Assembly (NCBI GenBank): GCA_001796965.1
Contig: MGOA01000027.1
Coordinates: 1 to 5,996 of the forward strand
Reading direction: 5' to 3'
Length of the DNA stretch: 5,996 bases
From: Chloroflexi bacterium RBG_16_64_43
GTDB taxonomy: Bacteria > Chloroflexota > Anaerolineae > Anaerolineales > RBG-16-64-43
The position numbers and the translations under genes are program-made. Below, piece after piece: positions 1 through 5,996 of the stretch (the stretch's first letter is position 1; each line of letters begins with the position of its first letter). The notes beneath the pieces were generated by a model. It made no database searches. It was not told the DNA's origin and saw only the letters and a program-made list of their open reading frames with translations.

Positions 1-1199
1 TACAAATCGAACACCACCTTGATCGCCTGCGAGCGGCGCTTGTCGGTTGCGGTGCGAATGGCCTGGCGATACTCCGCCAGCGGGAAGCGATGGGTGATCA
101 GGTCCTCAATCCGCATGCGCCCGCTGCGCTGGAGCTGGATGGCCCAATCGAAATCGTGCTGGCGCTTGCCCTGCCACTCGCTGGTGGCGTGGGTCTTCGA
201 GCCGATCAGATCCACCTCCTGATACCAGATCGGGTTGAGGTCCACCCGCAGCAGCGAGAGGTCGATGCCCACCAACACCACGGTGCCGCGCGCGCGCGTC
301 CAGCGCAATGCATCGGTGATCGAGACGGCACTGCCCACGCAATCGTAGACCACGTCGAACCCGCCCTTCAGCATGCCGCGATTGAGCGGCGCGGTGTAGG
401 CGCGCCCGCCGGTTATGCGGGCCATCTGGGCATACACTTCGCCGCCGGTCACCACCGCATCGGCGCCTGAGTGCCGCGCGGCCTGGCCCTGGTACGGGTA
501 GCGCGCGAGCGCGGTGACCCGCGCTCGCGGGCGGAAGGCGCGCACGGCCTGCATCGTGAACAGGCCGATGATGCCGGCGCCCAGGACGAGCACCTGCTCG
601 TGCGCGCCGGGCGGACGGCGCAGCACGCCGTGGATGGCCACCGACATGGGTTCAATCATCGCCGCCTGATCGTCGCTCAGGTCCTCGGGCACCGGGTAGA
701 GGTTGCTGGCATGCGCCGTGTAGCCGTCACTCCATCCACCGCCGATACCCACTGTGCCGGCAGCGTTTTCACACACGTTGGGCAGCCCGGCTAGACAGAA
801 TCTGCACATCGGGTCGAGCCCCAGTTCGCGGCAACTGGCGCCGGTCTCGCGATGCTCCATAATCACGCGTTGCCCGGCGTGCAGCTTCTTCACCAGCGGG
901 CCGACCTCCACCACCTCGCTCACCACCTCATGCCCGAGATAGAAGCGCGAGTTGCCCGGCAGCGCGGCCGGTCCGATGGCGGGGTCCGCATGCACATGGA
1001 ATAGCGAAAGGTCGGTGGCGCAAACGCCGCACACGCGGTTGCGCACGCGCACGCCGTTCGGCCCCGGGAGCGGCGGTTCGGAGACCACGGCCATACGCGC
1101 CGGCGAGAGCGGGCTGAAGGCCACACCTGGCCAGACCGGGCGCAGCGCCTTGACCGCCAGCATCTTGGGGATGTTCTTATCGACGTAGATCGTGCGCAT
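1..1199 (-). CDS. Zinc-dependent medium-chain alcohol/polyol-type dehydrogenase (3' end cut by window edge)
   Basis: This is an MDR-superfamily NAD(P)-dependent dehydrogenase, presumably cytoplasmic, that oxidises an alcohol or sugar or reduces the matching carbonyl. I translated it by hand: 399 codons are open from the ATG at 1199 to the left edge, and only the extreme C-terminus is missing. The catalytic zinc site is visible as CGVCATD (residues 57-63, ligand C60), GHE (89-91, H90 and E91) and the EP motif at E183. A structural-zinc lobe follows the pattern D129-x2-C132-x2-C135-x7-C143, with Asp in place of the usual first Cys. The Rossmann motif GAGIIG lies at 207-212. After the second Rossmann strand there is Arg233 and no acidic residue, which hints at NADP(H) (inference). 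The start is supported by a strong Shine-Dalgarno seven bases upstream. It resembles threonine/sorbitol/glucose dehydrogenases, but the substrate cannot be read from the sequence. Confidence 0.9.
   Translation of the reverse strand, partial: MRTIYVDKNIPKMLAVKALRPVWPGVAFSPLSPARMAVVSEPPLPGPNGVRVRNRVCGVCATDLSLFHVHADPAIGPAALPGNSRFYLGHEVVSEVVEVGPLVKKLHAGQRVIMEHRETGASCRELGLDPMCRFCLAGLPNVCENAAGTVGIGGGWSDGYTAHASNLYPVPEDLSDDQAAMIEPMSVAIHGVLRRPPGAHEQVLVLGAGIIGLFTMQAVRAFRPRARVTALARYPYQGQAARHSGADAVVTGGEVYAQMARITGGRAYTAPLNRGMLKGGFDVVYDCVGSAVSITDALRWTRARGTVVLVGIDLSLLRVDLNPIWYQEVDLIGSKTHATSEWQGKRQHDFDWAIQLQRSGRMRIEDLITHRFPLAEYRQAIRTATDKRRSQAIKVVFDL
504..529. repeat. Perfect 11-bp inverted repeat, 4-base loop, inside the dehydrogenase gene
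   Basis: The arms cgcgagcgcgg (504-514) and ccgcgctcgcg (519-529) are exact reverse complements separated by tgac. Ten of the eleven pairs are G-C. The repeat falls in the codons around the second Rossmann strand (residues about 224-232) and keeps the reading frame intact. There is no T-run after it on either strand, so it is not an intrinsic terminator. It may be a by-product of arginine/alanine-rich codons in a GC-rich gene. Confidence 0.8.
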
Positions 1200-1203
1200 G
1201 CGG

Positions 1204-1213
1204 CTCCCTCCTC
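1204..1213 (-). promoter_or_regulatory. Ribosome binding site of the MDR dehydrogenase
   Basis: Read on the minus strand this is GAGGAGGGAG. Its GGAGG core (1207-1211) is seven bases from the ATG at 1199. It fixes the start of the dehydrogenase. Confidence 0.85.
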
Positions 1214-1280
1214 AAGAGAATCCCGATTAGGGGTTGCCAAGATGGGCAGCGGTGCAGCATCGGTACGTGGTGGGTGCAAC

Positions 1281-1303
1281 GCGGAAACGATCGGCGGAAA
1301 CGA
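1281..1303. repeat. Perfect 10-bp direct repeat in the intergenic gap upstream of the dehydrogenase
   Basis: The sequence gcggaaacga occurs at 1281-1290 and again at 1294-1303, a period of 13 bases. It lies in the 110-base gap (1200-1309) between the acetyltransferase stop and the dehydrogenase start, so it is in the 5' region of the dehydrogenase. A tandem site of this kind could bind a regulator, but no known operator is recognised. I found no convincing sigma-70 promoter in the gap and no terminator hairpin with a T-run. Confidence 0.6.
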
Positions 1304-1309
1304 GGGCAG

Positions 1310-2110
1310 CTACGACTGGGTGCTGCGCACGGCTTGGCACAAGGCACACGTCGGATCATCGCACAGGAGCGCGGCGGGATCCTGGCGCATCCATGCAGCT
1401 GCGGTGTGCAGCAAGTCGCGCAGAGGGATGGCTTGCAAGTGGGCCGAGCCCAGCCAGGCCTCGCGCGCGATGCCGCGCAGGCGCGGGGCGATCGCCGCAA
1501 ACCCGCGCGAACATCCGGGGAAGGCCGGGCACTCGACCACCCCCTCGGCAGTGAGCGCCCAGCGCACGAACTGCTTGCGCCCGGCGCGCTGTGCAGCCAG
1601 GTGCAGCGCCACGTTGGCCGTGTGGTCAGCACCCAGCAGCACTGCCTCGCCACCGCGCACGGCCAACTCGGCGATCGGACCCCATGGATCAGTCAGCGAC
1701 TGCTGAACAAGCAGTTCGTCGGCTCCGACGCCGACAAACGACAGAATCGGGTGGTTCGAGCGGCGAGCGCCGTTCACGCGGCGCAGTGCATCGGGCAGAG
1801 GGCCGAGCGAGGCATGGGCCGGCATGTCGGAGCGGAAGAATTCGGCTTCGGCGTTGGCCTCGGAGGCGCTGCGGTACGCCATGCCGTTGCCCTCCGGCCC
1901 GAAGGGCGGTGTGACCATCGTTTGCAGGGTGAAGGCGGGCGAAAGTACGGCCGCGCTCGAGGCTAAGAGCGCGCCGGCGAGCGAGGAGATATCACCACGC
2001 ACCTCATCCAGCCACTCGGGAGCACCTACCGCCAGCACCGGCACGCCCGGCTCGAGGCCGAGTTCGCGCAAAGCATGCACCGCGTCGCGATAGCCCAGGC
2101 TGGGCGCCAT
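1310..2110 (-). CDS. AAC(3)-family (aminoglycoside 3-N-acetyltransferase-like) protein
   Basis: This 266-residue protein belongs to the Antibiotic_NAT/AAC(3) fold, whose members transfer an acetyl group from acetyl-CoA to an amine. Family landmarks are visible in order: SPAFT (57-61), FFRSDMP (91-97), RSNHPILSF (117-125), DPWGP (141-145) and the signature HTANVALHLA (163-172), with conserved His163 and His170. Two features are divergent. The usual HSSLSS-type stretch near the N-terminus is replaced by VGAPEWLDE (28-36), and the Glu that commonly follows LHLA is Ala173. The C-terminus carries a Cys cluster (C250, C255, C258) whose role is unknown. The ATG directly abuts the TGA of the upstream oxidase gene, and a GGAG lies five bases before it, so translation is probably coupled. 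Family membership is well supported, but actual resistance to aminoglycosides is not implied: many chromosomal relatives act on unknown amines. Confidence 0.85.
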   Translation of the reverse strand: MAPSLGYRDAVHALRELGLEPGVPVLAVGAPEWLDEVRGDISSLAGALLASSAAVLSPAFTLQTMVTPPFGPEGNGMAYRSASEANAEAEFFRSDMPAHASLGPLPDALRRVNGARRSNHPILSFVGVGADELLVQQSLTDPWGPIAELAVRGGEAVLLGADHTANVALHLAAQRAGRKQFVRWALTAEGVVECPAFPGCSRGFAAIAPRLRGIAREAWLGSAHLQAIPLRDLLHTAAAWMRQDPAALLCDDPTCALCQAVRSTQS

Positions 2111-3475
2111 TCACGCTCCGTCGGGCACGTGCATGCCGCGGTCGTAGACGGCGTCTTCGGCATGCATGTATCCGAGAATGCCGAGGCTGGCCAAGAGGCG
2201 CAACGGTTCGGGCGGCCAGGGGATGACGCGCCGGTTGACGAAGAACGCTTGTGTGCGCTCGCTCTTCTTTTCAAGCAGCAGGTCGGCGAGGGTCCAGCCG
2301 TTGAGGTGAGTGAGGGAGACACCGTGCCCCATGCAGCCCAGGCTGTAGGCAACGCGCTCGTCGCCCAGGTAGCCCAAAGCGGGGATCATCTGCAACGGCA
2401 CCGAGACCGGCCCGCCCCAGCGGTGGGTGAAGCGAATGTCGCGCAAGACGGGGAACAACTGGCGCACATCGGCCTCGAGTTTGGCGAAAGTATCCGGGTT
2501 CTCGTCGCGATCCATATCGCCGCCGACGGTCAGGCTCACATCCCGCCCGCCCATGAGCAGGCGATTATCCCGGGTGAGGCGGTAGTAGTGTACCAAATTG
2601 CGCGCGTCTTCTATCCCCTGGCGAGCGCGCCAACCCATCTCAGCGAAATGCTCGGGGCGTAGCGGCTCGGTGAGCACGATGTGGGTGAAGGCGGGAACTT
2701 GCTTGCGACGCAGCATGGGAATGAGATGCGAGTACGCATTGGTGGCCAGGGCGAGCTTGCCGGCCGTGACTGTTCCTTGCGGGGTGTGAATGAGCAGCCC
2801 GCCTGCGCGGCGTTCGATGGCGGTGCCCGGCGTGTGCTCGAACACCTGAACGCCCAACGAGAGGATGAGACGCTTGAATTCCCAGGCCAGCTTGGCCGGG
2901 TTCACCAGGCCGCAGCGCGGCTCGCGCCACGCCCCAAGGTACAGCGGGCTGTTCACCTCGCGGCGCGTCGTCTCGGCGTCGATCCACTCGATGCCCTCCA
3001 GCCCCAGGCGCTGCGCGAGTTCCACTTCTTCGTGAATACGCTTGACGTAAAGCGGCGCGGTGGCGACGCGCAAGAAGCCGGGGCGTTCGTAGTCGCACTC
3101 GAGCTGGTGCTCACGCACCAGGGTCTCCACCAATTCCACCGCCTGCTCCATGTAATGGTGGGCCTGGCGCGCTTTCTCTTTGCCGAACAAGGAAGCCGTC
3201 ACCGACAGGGTCAGCCCGAAGAGGGTCATGGAGAAGCCGCCGTTGCGGCCGGAAGCACCGAAACCGATCACCTCGCTCTCAAGCAGGGCCACCCGCAGCG
3301 AGGGTTCGGCCTTCTTGAGGAAGTAGGCCGTCGCCAGCCCGGTGTAGCCGCCGCCCAGCACGGCCACATCGACGGTCAGGTCGCCCGCCAGCGGAGCATT
3401 GGGCGTGTAAGGAGCGCTGGAAAGCCAGAAGGACTTGTCGGCAAACGGAGTGGGGGCGGGTTGTGGGATGGGCAT
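2111..3475 (-). CDS. FAD-dependent oxidoreductase, DAO family (PuuB / glycine-oxidase-like)
   Basis: This 454-residue flavoprotein probably oxidises a primary or secondary amine or amino acid to an imine/carbonyl, with H2O2 formed if oxygen is the acceptor. The N-terminal dinucleotide-binding fold is clear: LGGGYTGL (40-47), the ribose-binding Glu66 in LLESE, then GASGRNGG (73-80), which is typical of the gamma-glutamylputrescine-oxidase branch. ATNAYS (254-259) and the C-terminal FAD cap region with GGPVSVP and GHGVSLTH complete the DAO pattern. There is no signal peptide. A GTG-started form seven codons longer (from 3496) is open, but I chose the ATG at 3475 because a GGAGG lies exactly five bases before it. 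The gene opens the second block and abuts the AAC(3)-like gene. The substrate is unknown: putrescine derivatives, glycine/sarcosine and other amines all fit the family. Confidence 0.88.
   Translation of the reverse strand: MPIPQPAPTPFADKSFWLSSAPYTPNAPLAGDLTVDVAVLGGGYTGLATAYFLKKAEPSLRVALLESEVIGFGASGRNGGFSMTLFGLTLSVTASLFGKEKARQAHHYMEQAVELVETLVREHQLECDYERPGFLRVATAPLYVKRIHEEVELAQRLGLEGIEWIDAETTRREVNSPLYLGAWREPRCGLVNPAKLAWEFKRLILSLGVQVFEHTPGTAIERRAGGLLIHTPQGTVTAGKLALATNAYSHLIPMLRRKQVPAFTHIVLTEPLRPEHFAEMGWRARQGIEDARNLVHYYRLTRDNRLLMGGRDVSLTVGGDMDRDENPDTFAKLEADVRQLFPVLRDIRFTHRWGGPVSVPLQMIPALGYLGDERVAYSLGCMGHGVSLTHLNGWTLADLLLEKKSERTQAFFVNRRVIPWPPEPLRLLASLGILGYMHAEDAVYDRGMHVPDGA
2116..2119 (-). promoter_or_regulatory. 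Ribosome binding site of the AAC(3)-like gene, inside the oxidase gene
   Basis: GGAG on the minus strand lies five bases before the ATG at 2110, within the last codons of the oxidase. The junction reads TGAATG, so the two genes neither overlap nor have a gap. This supports the annotated start and translational coupling. Confidence 0.7.
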
Positions 3476-3512
3476 GTGTCCCTCCAAGGTGGACACGCCA
3501 AGCGCGTTGGCG
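3476..3512 (-). promoter_or_regulatory. Two abutting inverted repeats in the leader of the FAD oxidase
   Basis: The first repeat has arms 3476-3481 and 3491-3496 (gtgtcc / ggacac), with nine bases between them. In the mRNA the loop and the right arm contain the oxidase ribosome binding site. The second is cgccaa (3496-3501) and ttggcg (3507-3512) around a five-base centre, and it shares one base with the first. It has the size of a 17-bp operator palindrome. Either could regulate the oxidase and acetyltransferase pair. The rest of the 153-base gap up to the proC stop is GC-rich, with no recognisable promoter, small gene or T-tailed terminator. Confidence 0.5.
3481..3485 (-). promoter_or_regulatory. 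Ribosome binding site that decides the FAD oxidase start
   Basis: GGAGG on the minus strand is five bases from the ATG at 3475. The alternative GTG at 3496 lies upstream of it and would place this site inside the coding region, so the ATG is preferred. Confidence 0.8.
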
Positions 3513-3628
3513 CCTGGGCCGCAAGAGTCGGCGAGGGGAGTGCGACGTGGTGGAAGGACAGACCTCCTCGGGCGAGCGGCGCGCCTAGCGCGGCGTGGGA
3601 CGATGCTCGCACGTGCCGCGGCTGCGCC

Positions 3629-4471
3629 CTAGTCCTCCTCGATATCGCTGCGCTTCTTGCCCTTGCCGAGTTGTACCGACCGCTGGAAGGCGGCCCACAC
3701 GGCGCGTGAGAGCGCGGTGCGCACGCCAGCCTTCTCTAAGTAGTAGAGCGCCTCGGCCGAGGTGCCGCCCGGCGATGTGACCTGGTTGCGCAACCGCGCC
3801 AAATGCTGAGGCGTGTGCAGCGCGTACTCGACTGAGCCTTTGACCGTCTGCAGCACGAGCTTCTCCGCCAGGTAGCGCGGGAAGCCAAGATGAACGCCGG
3901 CGTCGACCAGCCCTTCCATCAACAAGAAGACGTAGGCCGGGCCAGTGCCCGAGAGGGCCGTGGCCATGTCCAAGTAATCCTCCTCCTCGACGAAGACTTC
4001 CTCGCCCAGGGCGCCCAAAACGGCGCGCGCCTGCTCGCGCTGGGCCGGGCTCACGGCGGCTGATGCGGTCCACACCGTCATGCCTTGCCCGATCTGGGCC
4101 GGCGTGTTGGGCATCGAGCGCACCAGGCTGGCGTGTTTGAGGCCTTGGGCCAGGGCCGCCAGGCGCGCGCCGGCGACGATCGAGAGCACCAAAGCCTTCT
4201 CCGGTATGCGGCCAGCGATCTGGGTCAGCACGCCCGGAAGCACCTGCGGCTTGACCGAGATCACAACCAGATCCGCTCCCTGCAGCGCAGCCAGGTTATC
4301 GCTGGTGACCTGCACCCCGTAGGTCGAGCCCAATTCGGCGCCGCGCTCGGCGCGCGGGCCGGAGGCGATCACCGCGCCCGGCGCGACCAGACGCTGGGCA
4401 AGCATGCCCTTGATCATCGCCTCGGCCATCGTGCCCGAGCCGATGAAGCACACCCGGCTGAAGTTCAACAT
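3629..4471 (-). CDS. proC: Pyrroline-5-carboxylate reductase
   Basis: ProC reduces 1-pyrroline-5-carboxylate to L-proline with NAD(P)H, the last step of proline synthesis, in the cytoplasm. From the chosen start the protein has 280 residues, close to the usual size of about 270. The N-terminal Rossmann fold shows FIGSGTMAEAM (9-19), ISVKPQ (71-76) and the SMPNTPAQIGQGMT stretch (119-132). The C-terminal dimerisation and substrate domain shows SGTGPAYVFLLMEGL (174-188) and the family signature VTSPGGTSAEAL (231-242). A short charged tail (GKGKKRSDIEED) ends the protein. An in-frame ATG at 4504 would add 11 residues and overlap surE by 32 bases. The ATG at 4471 has GGAGG six bases upstream and lies one base after the surE stop, so it is the likelier start, probably coupled to surE translation. 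Confidence 0.95.
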   Translation of the reverse strand: MLNFSRVCFIGSGTMAEAMIKGMLAQRLVAPGAVIASGPRAERGAELGSTYGVQVTSDNLAALQGADLVVISVKPQVLPGVLTQIAGRIPEKALVLSIVAGARLAALAQGLKHASLVRSMPNTPAQIGQGMTVWTASAAVSPAQREQARAVLGALGEEVFVEEEDYLDMATALSGTGPAYVFLLMEGLVDAGVHLGFPRYLAEKLVLQTVKGSVEYALHTPQHLARLRNQVTSPGGTSAEALYYLEKAGVRTALSRAVWAAFQRSVQLGKGKKRSDIEED

Positions 4472-4472
4472 C

Positions 4473-5246
4473 TCACTCCTCCCACTCCCACAAAGCGAGG
4501 GCATCCATGAACTCGTGCGCGGTGAGATCCAGATGCACCGGAGTCACCGAAGCGTAGCCCTGCGAAAGCGCCCAGAAGTCGGAGCCCTCTTCGGAGATAC
4601 CGGTGGGCGGCGGGCCGCCGATCCAGTAGTAAGGTTTGCCGCGCGGGTCGAGGCGCCGCACCAGTTCGTCGCGGTAGACGCGCAATCCCTGGCGCGTGAT
4701 GCGCACGCCGCGCAGCTTCTCGTAGGGCAGGCAGGGGAGATTGAGATTGAGCAGCGTGTCTTTGGGCAGGCCGTGGGCCAGCACCTGGCGCGCGACGCGC
4801 TCCGCCATGCGCGCCGCCGGCGTGTAGTCACACGGTTCGGTCTGGTCTTCAGGCAGATCGAGCGAGACCGCCACCGCCGGCACTCCGAAGATCACGGCTT
4901 CCATGGCGGCGGTGACCGTTCCTGAATAGGTCAGGTCGTGACCGACATTCATGCCGGCGTTGATTCCCGAAACCAGCAGGTCGATCTTCTCCGGGATGAT
5001 GCCCAGCATCGCCAGTGCAACGCAATCGGAGGGCGCGCCGTCGGAGGATAGCGCCGGCGTGCCATCCTCCAGATGCACATGCCTCACGCGCAGCGGTTTG
5101 TGCAGCGTCTTGACGTGGCCGCTGGCGGACCAGTTGTGATCGGGCGCGAGCACCGATATCTCGCCCAGGGGGCGCAGCGCCTGCGCCAGCGCCAGTAGTC
5201 CGGGCGAGGTTATGCCGTCGTCGTTGGTCACCAGGATGTGGGTCAT
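4473..5246 (-). CDS. surE: 5'/3'-nucleotidase SurE
   Basis: SurE is a metal-dependent phosphatase that removes phosphate from nucleoside monophosphates and is linked to stationary-phase survival. The 257-residue protein begins with ILVTNDDG (4-11), giving metal ligands D9 and D10. Ser40 lies in NWSASG (38-43), and Asn96 in SGINAGMN (93-100); these match the D-D-S-N metal site known for SurE. The SGTVTAAMEA motif (108-117) is also intact, so the enzyme looks active. The start is supported by a purine-rich GGGAGGGG two bases before the ATG. It lies 27 bases after the aldo/keto reductase stop and one base before proC. The last codons (WEWEE-stop) also form the ribosome binding site of proC. The common surE-pcm pairing seen in proteobacteria is absent here. 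Confidence 0.96.
   Translation of the reverse strand: MTHILVTNDDGITSPGLLALAQALRPLGEISVLAPDHNWSASGHVKTLHKPLRVRHVHLEDGTPALSSDGAPSDCVALAMLGIIPEKIDLLVSGINAGMNVGHDLTYSGTVTAAMEAVIFGVPAVAVSLDLPEDQTEPCDYTPAARMAERVARQVLAHGLPKDTLLNLNLPCLPYEKLRGVRITRQGLRVYRDELVRRLDPRGKPYYWIGGPPPTGISEEGSDFWALSQGYASVTPVHLDLTAHEFMDALALWEWEE
4478..4482 (-). promoter_or_regulatory. Ribosome binding site that decides the proC start, inside the end of surE
   Basis: GGAGG on the minus strand is six bases from the ATG at 4471 and lies within the final Glu codons of surE. The upstream in-frame ATG at 4504 is within surE and I see no comparable site placed for it. Confidence 0.75.
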
Positions 5247-5248
5247 GA

Positions 5249-5256
5249 CCCCTCCC
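5249..5256 (-). promoter_or_regulatory. Ribosome binding site of surE
   Basis: GGGAGGGG on the minus strand, with its GGAG core five bases from the ATG at 5246, sits in the 27-base gap after the aldo/keto reductase. Confidence 0.75.
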
Positions 5257-5273
5257 GCCTCATGGGCCTTGCC

Positions 5274-5996
5274 TCAATCCGATTTCTCCGGGCCGAAGAT
5301 GCCTTCCAGGTGCGTCAGCAGCTCCGGCGTGAGCTGCGGCACGAGCTCGGCTGCGCCCAAGTTCTCGTGCACCTGCTCGACGCGTGAGGCGCCGGTGATG
5401 ACGCTGCTTACGGTCGGCGTGCGCAGGCACCAGGCAATCGCGAGTTGTGCCGGCGAGAACCCCAGCTCGCGCGCCAGCGCAGTAAACGCGCGCGCCTTGG
5501 TCAGGCGCTCTTCGGTCAACGTTTCCTCGCGCAGCCATTCATAACCCTGCAACGTGGCGCGCGAGCCCTGCGGGATGCCGTCGTTGTACTTGCCGGTGAG
5601 CAGGCCAAAGGCCAGCGGACTCCATGTGGTGAGCCCGATGCCTAGGGTTTCGCACACCCAGGTGAGTTCGCGCTCGACCCGCGCGCGGCGGTACAGGTTG
5701 TATTGTGGCTGTTCCATCGTGGGCGGAACGCCGCCGATCTCGCGACCCAGGGCGTGGGCCGAGGCGATCTGTGTTCCGGTCCATTCGCTGGTGCCCCAGT
5801 ACATCACCTTGCCCTGGCGCACCAGATCGCTCATGACACGCACCGTCTCTTCCACCGGCGTCTCGGCGTCGAAACGATGGCAGAAGTACAGATCGACGTA
5901 TTCGGTGCCCAGCCGCTTGAGTGAGGCGTGGATCGATTCGAATATGTGCTTTCGCGAAAGGCCGCGCGCGTTCGGGTTCTTGCTGCCCGCGAAGAA
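5274..5996 (-). CDS. Aldo/keto reductase, AKR6-like (Kv-beta / YghZ type), N-terminus beyond window
   Basis: This NADPH-dependent oxidoreductase reduces aldehydes or ketones. The 240 C-terminal residues are visible, and about 85-90 residues with the catalytic Asp, Tyr and Lys should lie beyond the right edge. The frame is open through 5996, so the Met at 5855 is internal. Visible landmarks, numbered from the first visible residue, are SRKHIFES (14-21), YFCHRFD (37-43) with the active-site His40, MYWGTSEW (65-72), MEQPQYN (94-100), TTWSPLAFGLLTGKY (123-137) and the cofactor-binding SSVITGASRVEQVHENL (187-203). The whole pattern follows the potassium-channel beta-subunit branch of the superfamily. 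Where the mammalian beta subunits have Asn (NRPD), this protein keeps His, as typical active reductases do. No channel gene is visible nearby. It is the first visible gene of the block that continues with surE and proC. The substrate is unknown. Confidence 0.92.
   Translation of the reverse strand, partial: FFAGSKNPNARGLSRKHIFESIHASLKRLGTEYVDLYFCHRFDAETPVEETVRVMSDLVRQGKVMYWGTSEWTGTQIASAHALGREIGGVPPTMEQPQYNLYRRARVERELTWVCETLGIGLTTWSPLAFGLLTGKYNDGIPQGSRATLQGYEWLREETLTEERLTKARAFTALARELGFSPAQLAIAWCLRTPTVSSVITGASRVEQVHENLGAAELVPQLTPELLTHLEGIFGPEKSD

Noticed and set aside
287..298. (CG)6 tract in the dehydrogenase gene, a possible slippage or Z-DNA site
   Set aside because: The tract is only 12 bases and encodes part of a normal Arg-Ala-Arg stretch in frame. 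Short CG runs are expected at this GC content.
1274..1966. Open frame of 230 codons on the plus strand opposite the AAC(3)-like gene
   Set aside because: It is antisense to a gene with clear family motifs, has a low-complexity composition, and shows no family motif of its own.
1310..2110. Labelling the acetyltransferase as an antibiotic-resistance gene
   Set aside because: Family membership is visible, but several motif positions differ, and the gene sits in a metabolic operon with no mobile-element context. A resistance role is not supported.
3578..3592. Small GC hairpin downstream of proC as a possible terminator
   Set aside because: The stem is only about five base pairs and no T-run follows it on the minus strand, so an intrinsic terminator cannot be supported.
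2681..3709. Open frame of 342 codons on the plus strand opposite the FAD oxidase
   Set aside because: It lies fully antisense to a clear DAO-family gene and its protein is rich in Gly, Arg, His and Gln with no recognisable motif. This is usual for antisense frames in GC-rich genes.
5243..5263. Six-codon upstream frame (MRREGS) whose stop overlaps the surE ATG
   Set aside because: It is too short to judge, has no clear ribosome binding site of its own, and its codons are simply the surE Shine-Dalgarno region. Chance is the simplest explanation.

Overview
This is a six-gene stretch of GC-rich bacterial chromosome (roughly 60-65% G+C by eye). Every gene is read from the minus strand, spacing is tight, and each visible start has a good Shine-Dalgarno sequence. 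The genes are ordinary metabolic ones, with no insertion sequence, phage gene, CRISPR array, tRNA or rRNA. The style of SurE, of the AAC(3)-like protein and of the long MDR dehydrogenase reminds me of Chloroflexota (Anaerolineae-like) genomes. That is an impression from recall and the taxonomy is low confidence.

In the direction of transcription, from high to low coordinates, the window opens inside an aldo/keto reductase of the Kv-beta/YghZ (AKR6-like) type, whose N-terminus lies beyond the right edge. Then come surE (5'-nucleotidase, 27 bases after the reductase stop) and proC (pyrroline-5-carboxylate reductase), whose start lies one base after the surE stop. These three look like one operon. 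A GC-rich gap of 153 bases follows. It carries two abutting inverted repeats just before the next gene, and the inner one overlaps that gene's ribosome binding site.

The second block is an FAD-dependent amine/amino-acid oxidase of the DAO fold (PuuB/glycine-oxidase-like). Its stop codon directly touches the ATG of a divergent aminoglycoside 3-N-acetyltransferase-family protein. After a gap of 110 bases with a perfect 10-base direct repeat comes a zinc-dependent MDR dehydrogenase, which is intact up to the left edge and lacks only its last few codons.

Functionally, proC makes proline and surE dephosphorylates nucleotides. The FAD oxidase and acetyltransferase pair probably acts on an amine compound, one enzyme oxidising and the other acylating. 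The two NAD(P)H dehydrogenases could handle carbonyl products, but nothing in the sequence proves a shared pathway. I see no convincing new biological system. The points most worth a second look are the oxidase-acetyltransferase pair, the divergent motifs of the acetyltransferase, the stem-loop leader of the oxidase, the direct repeat before the dehydrogenase, and a strong hairpin inside the dehydrogenase gene.
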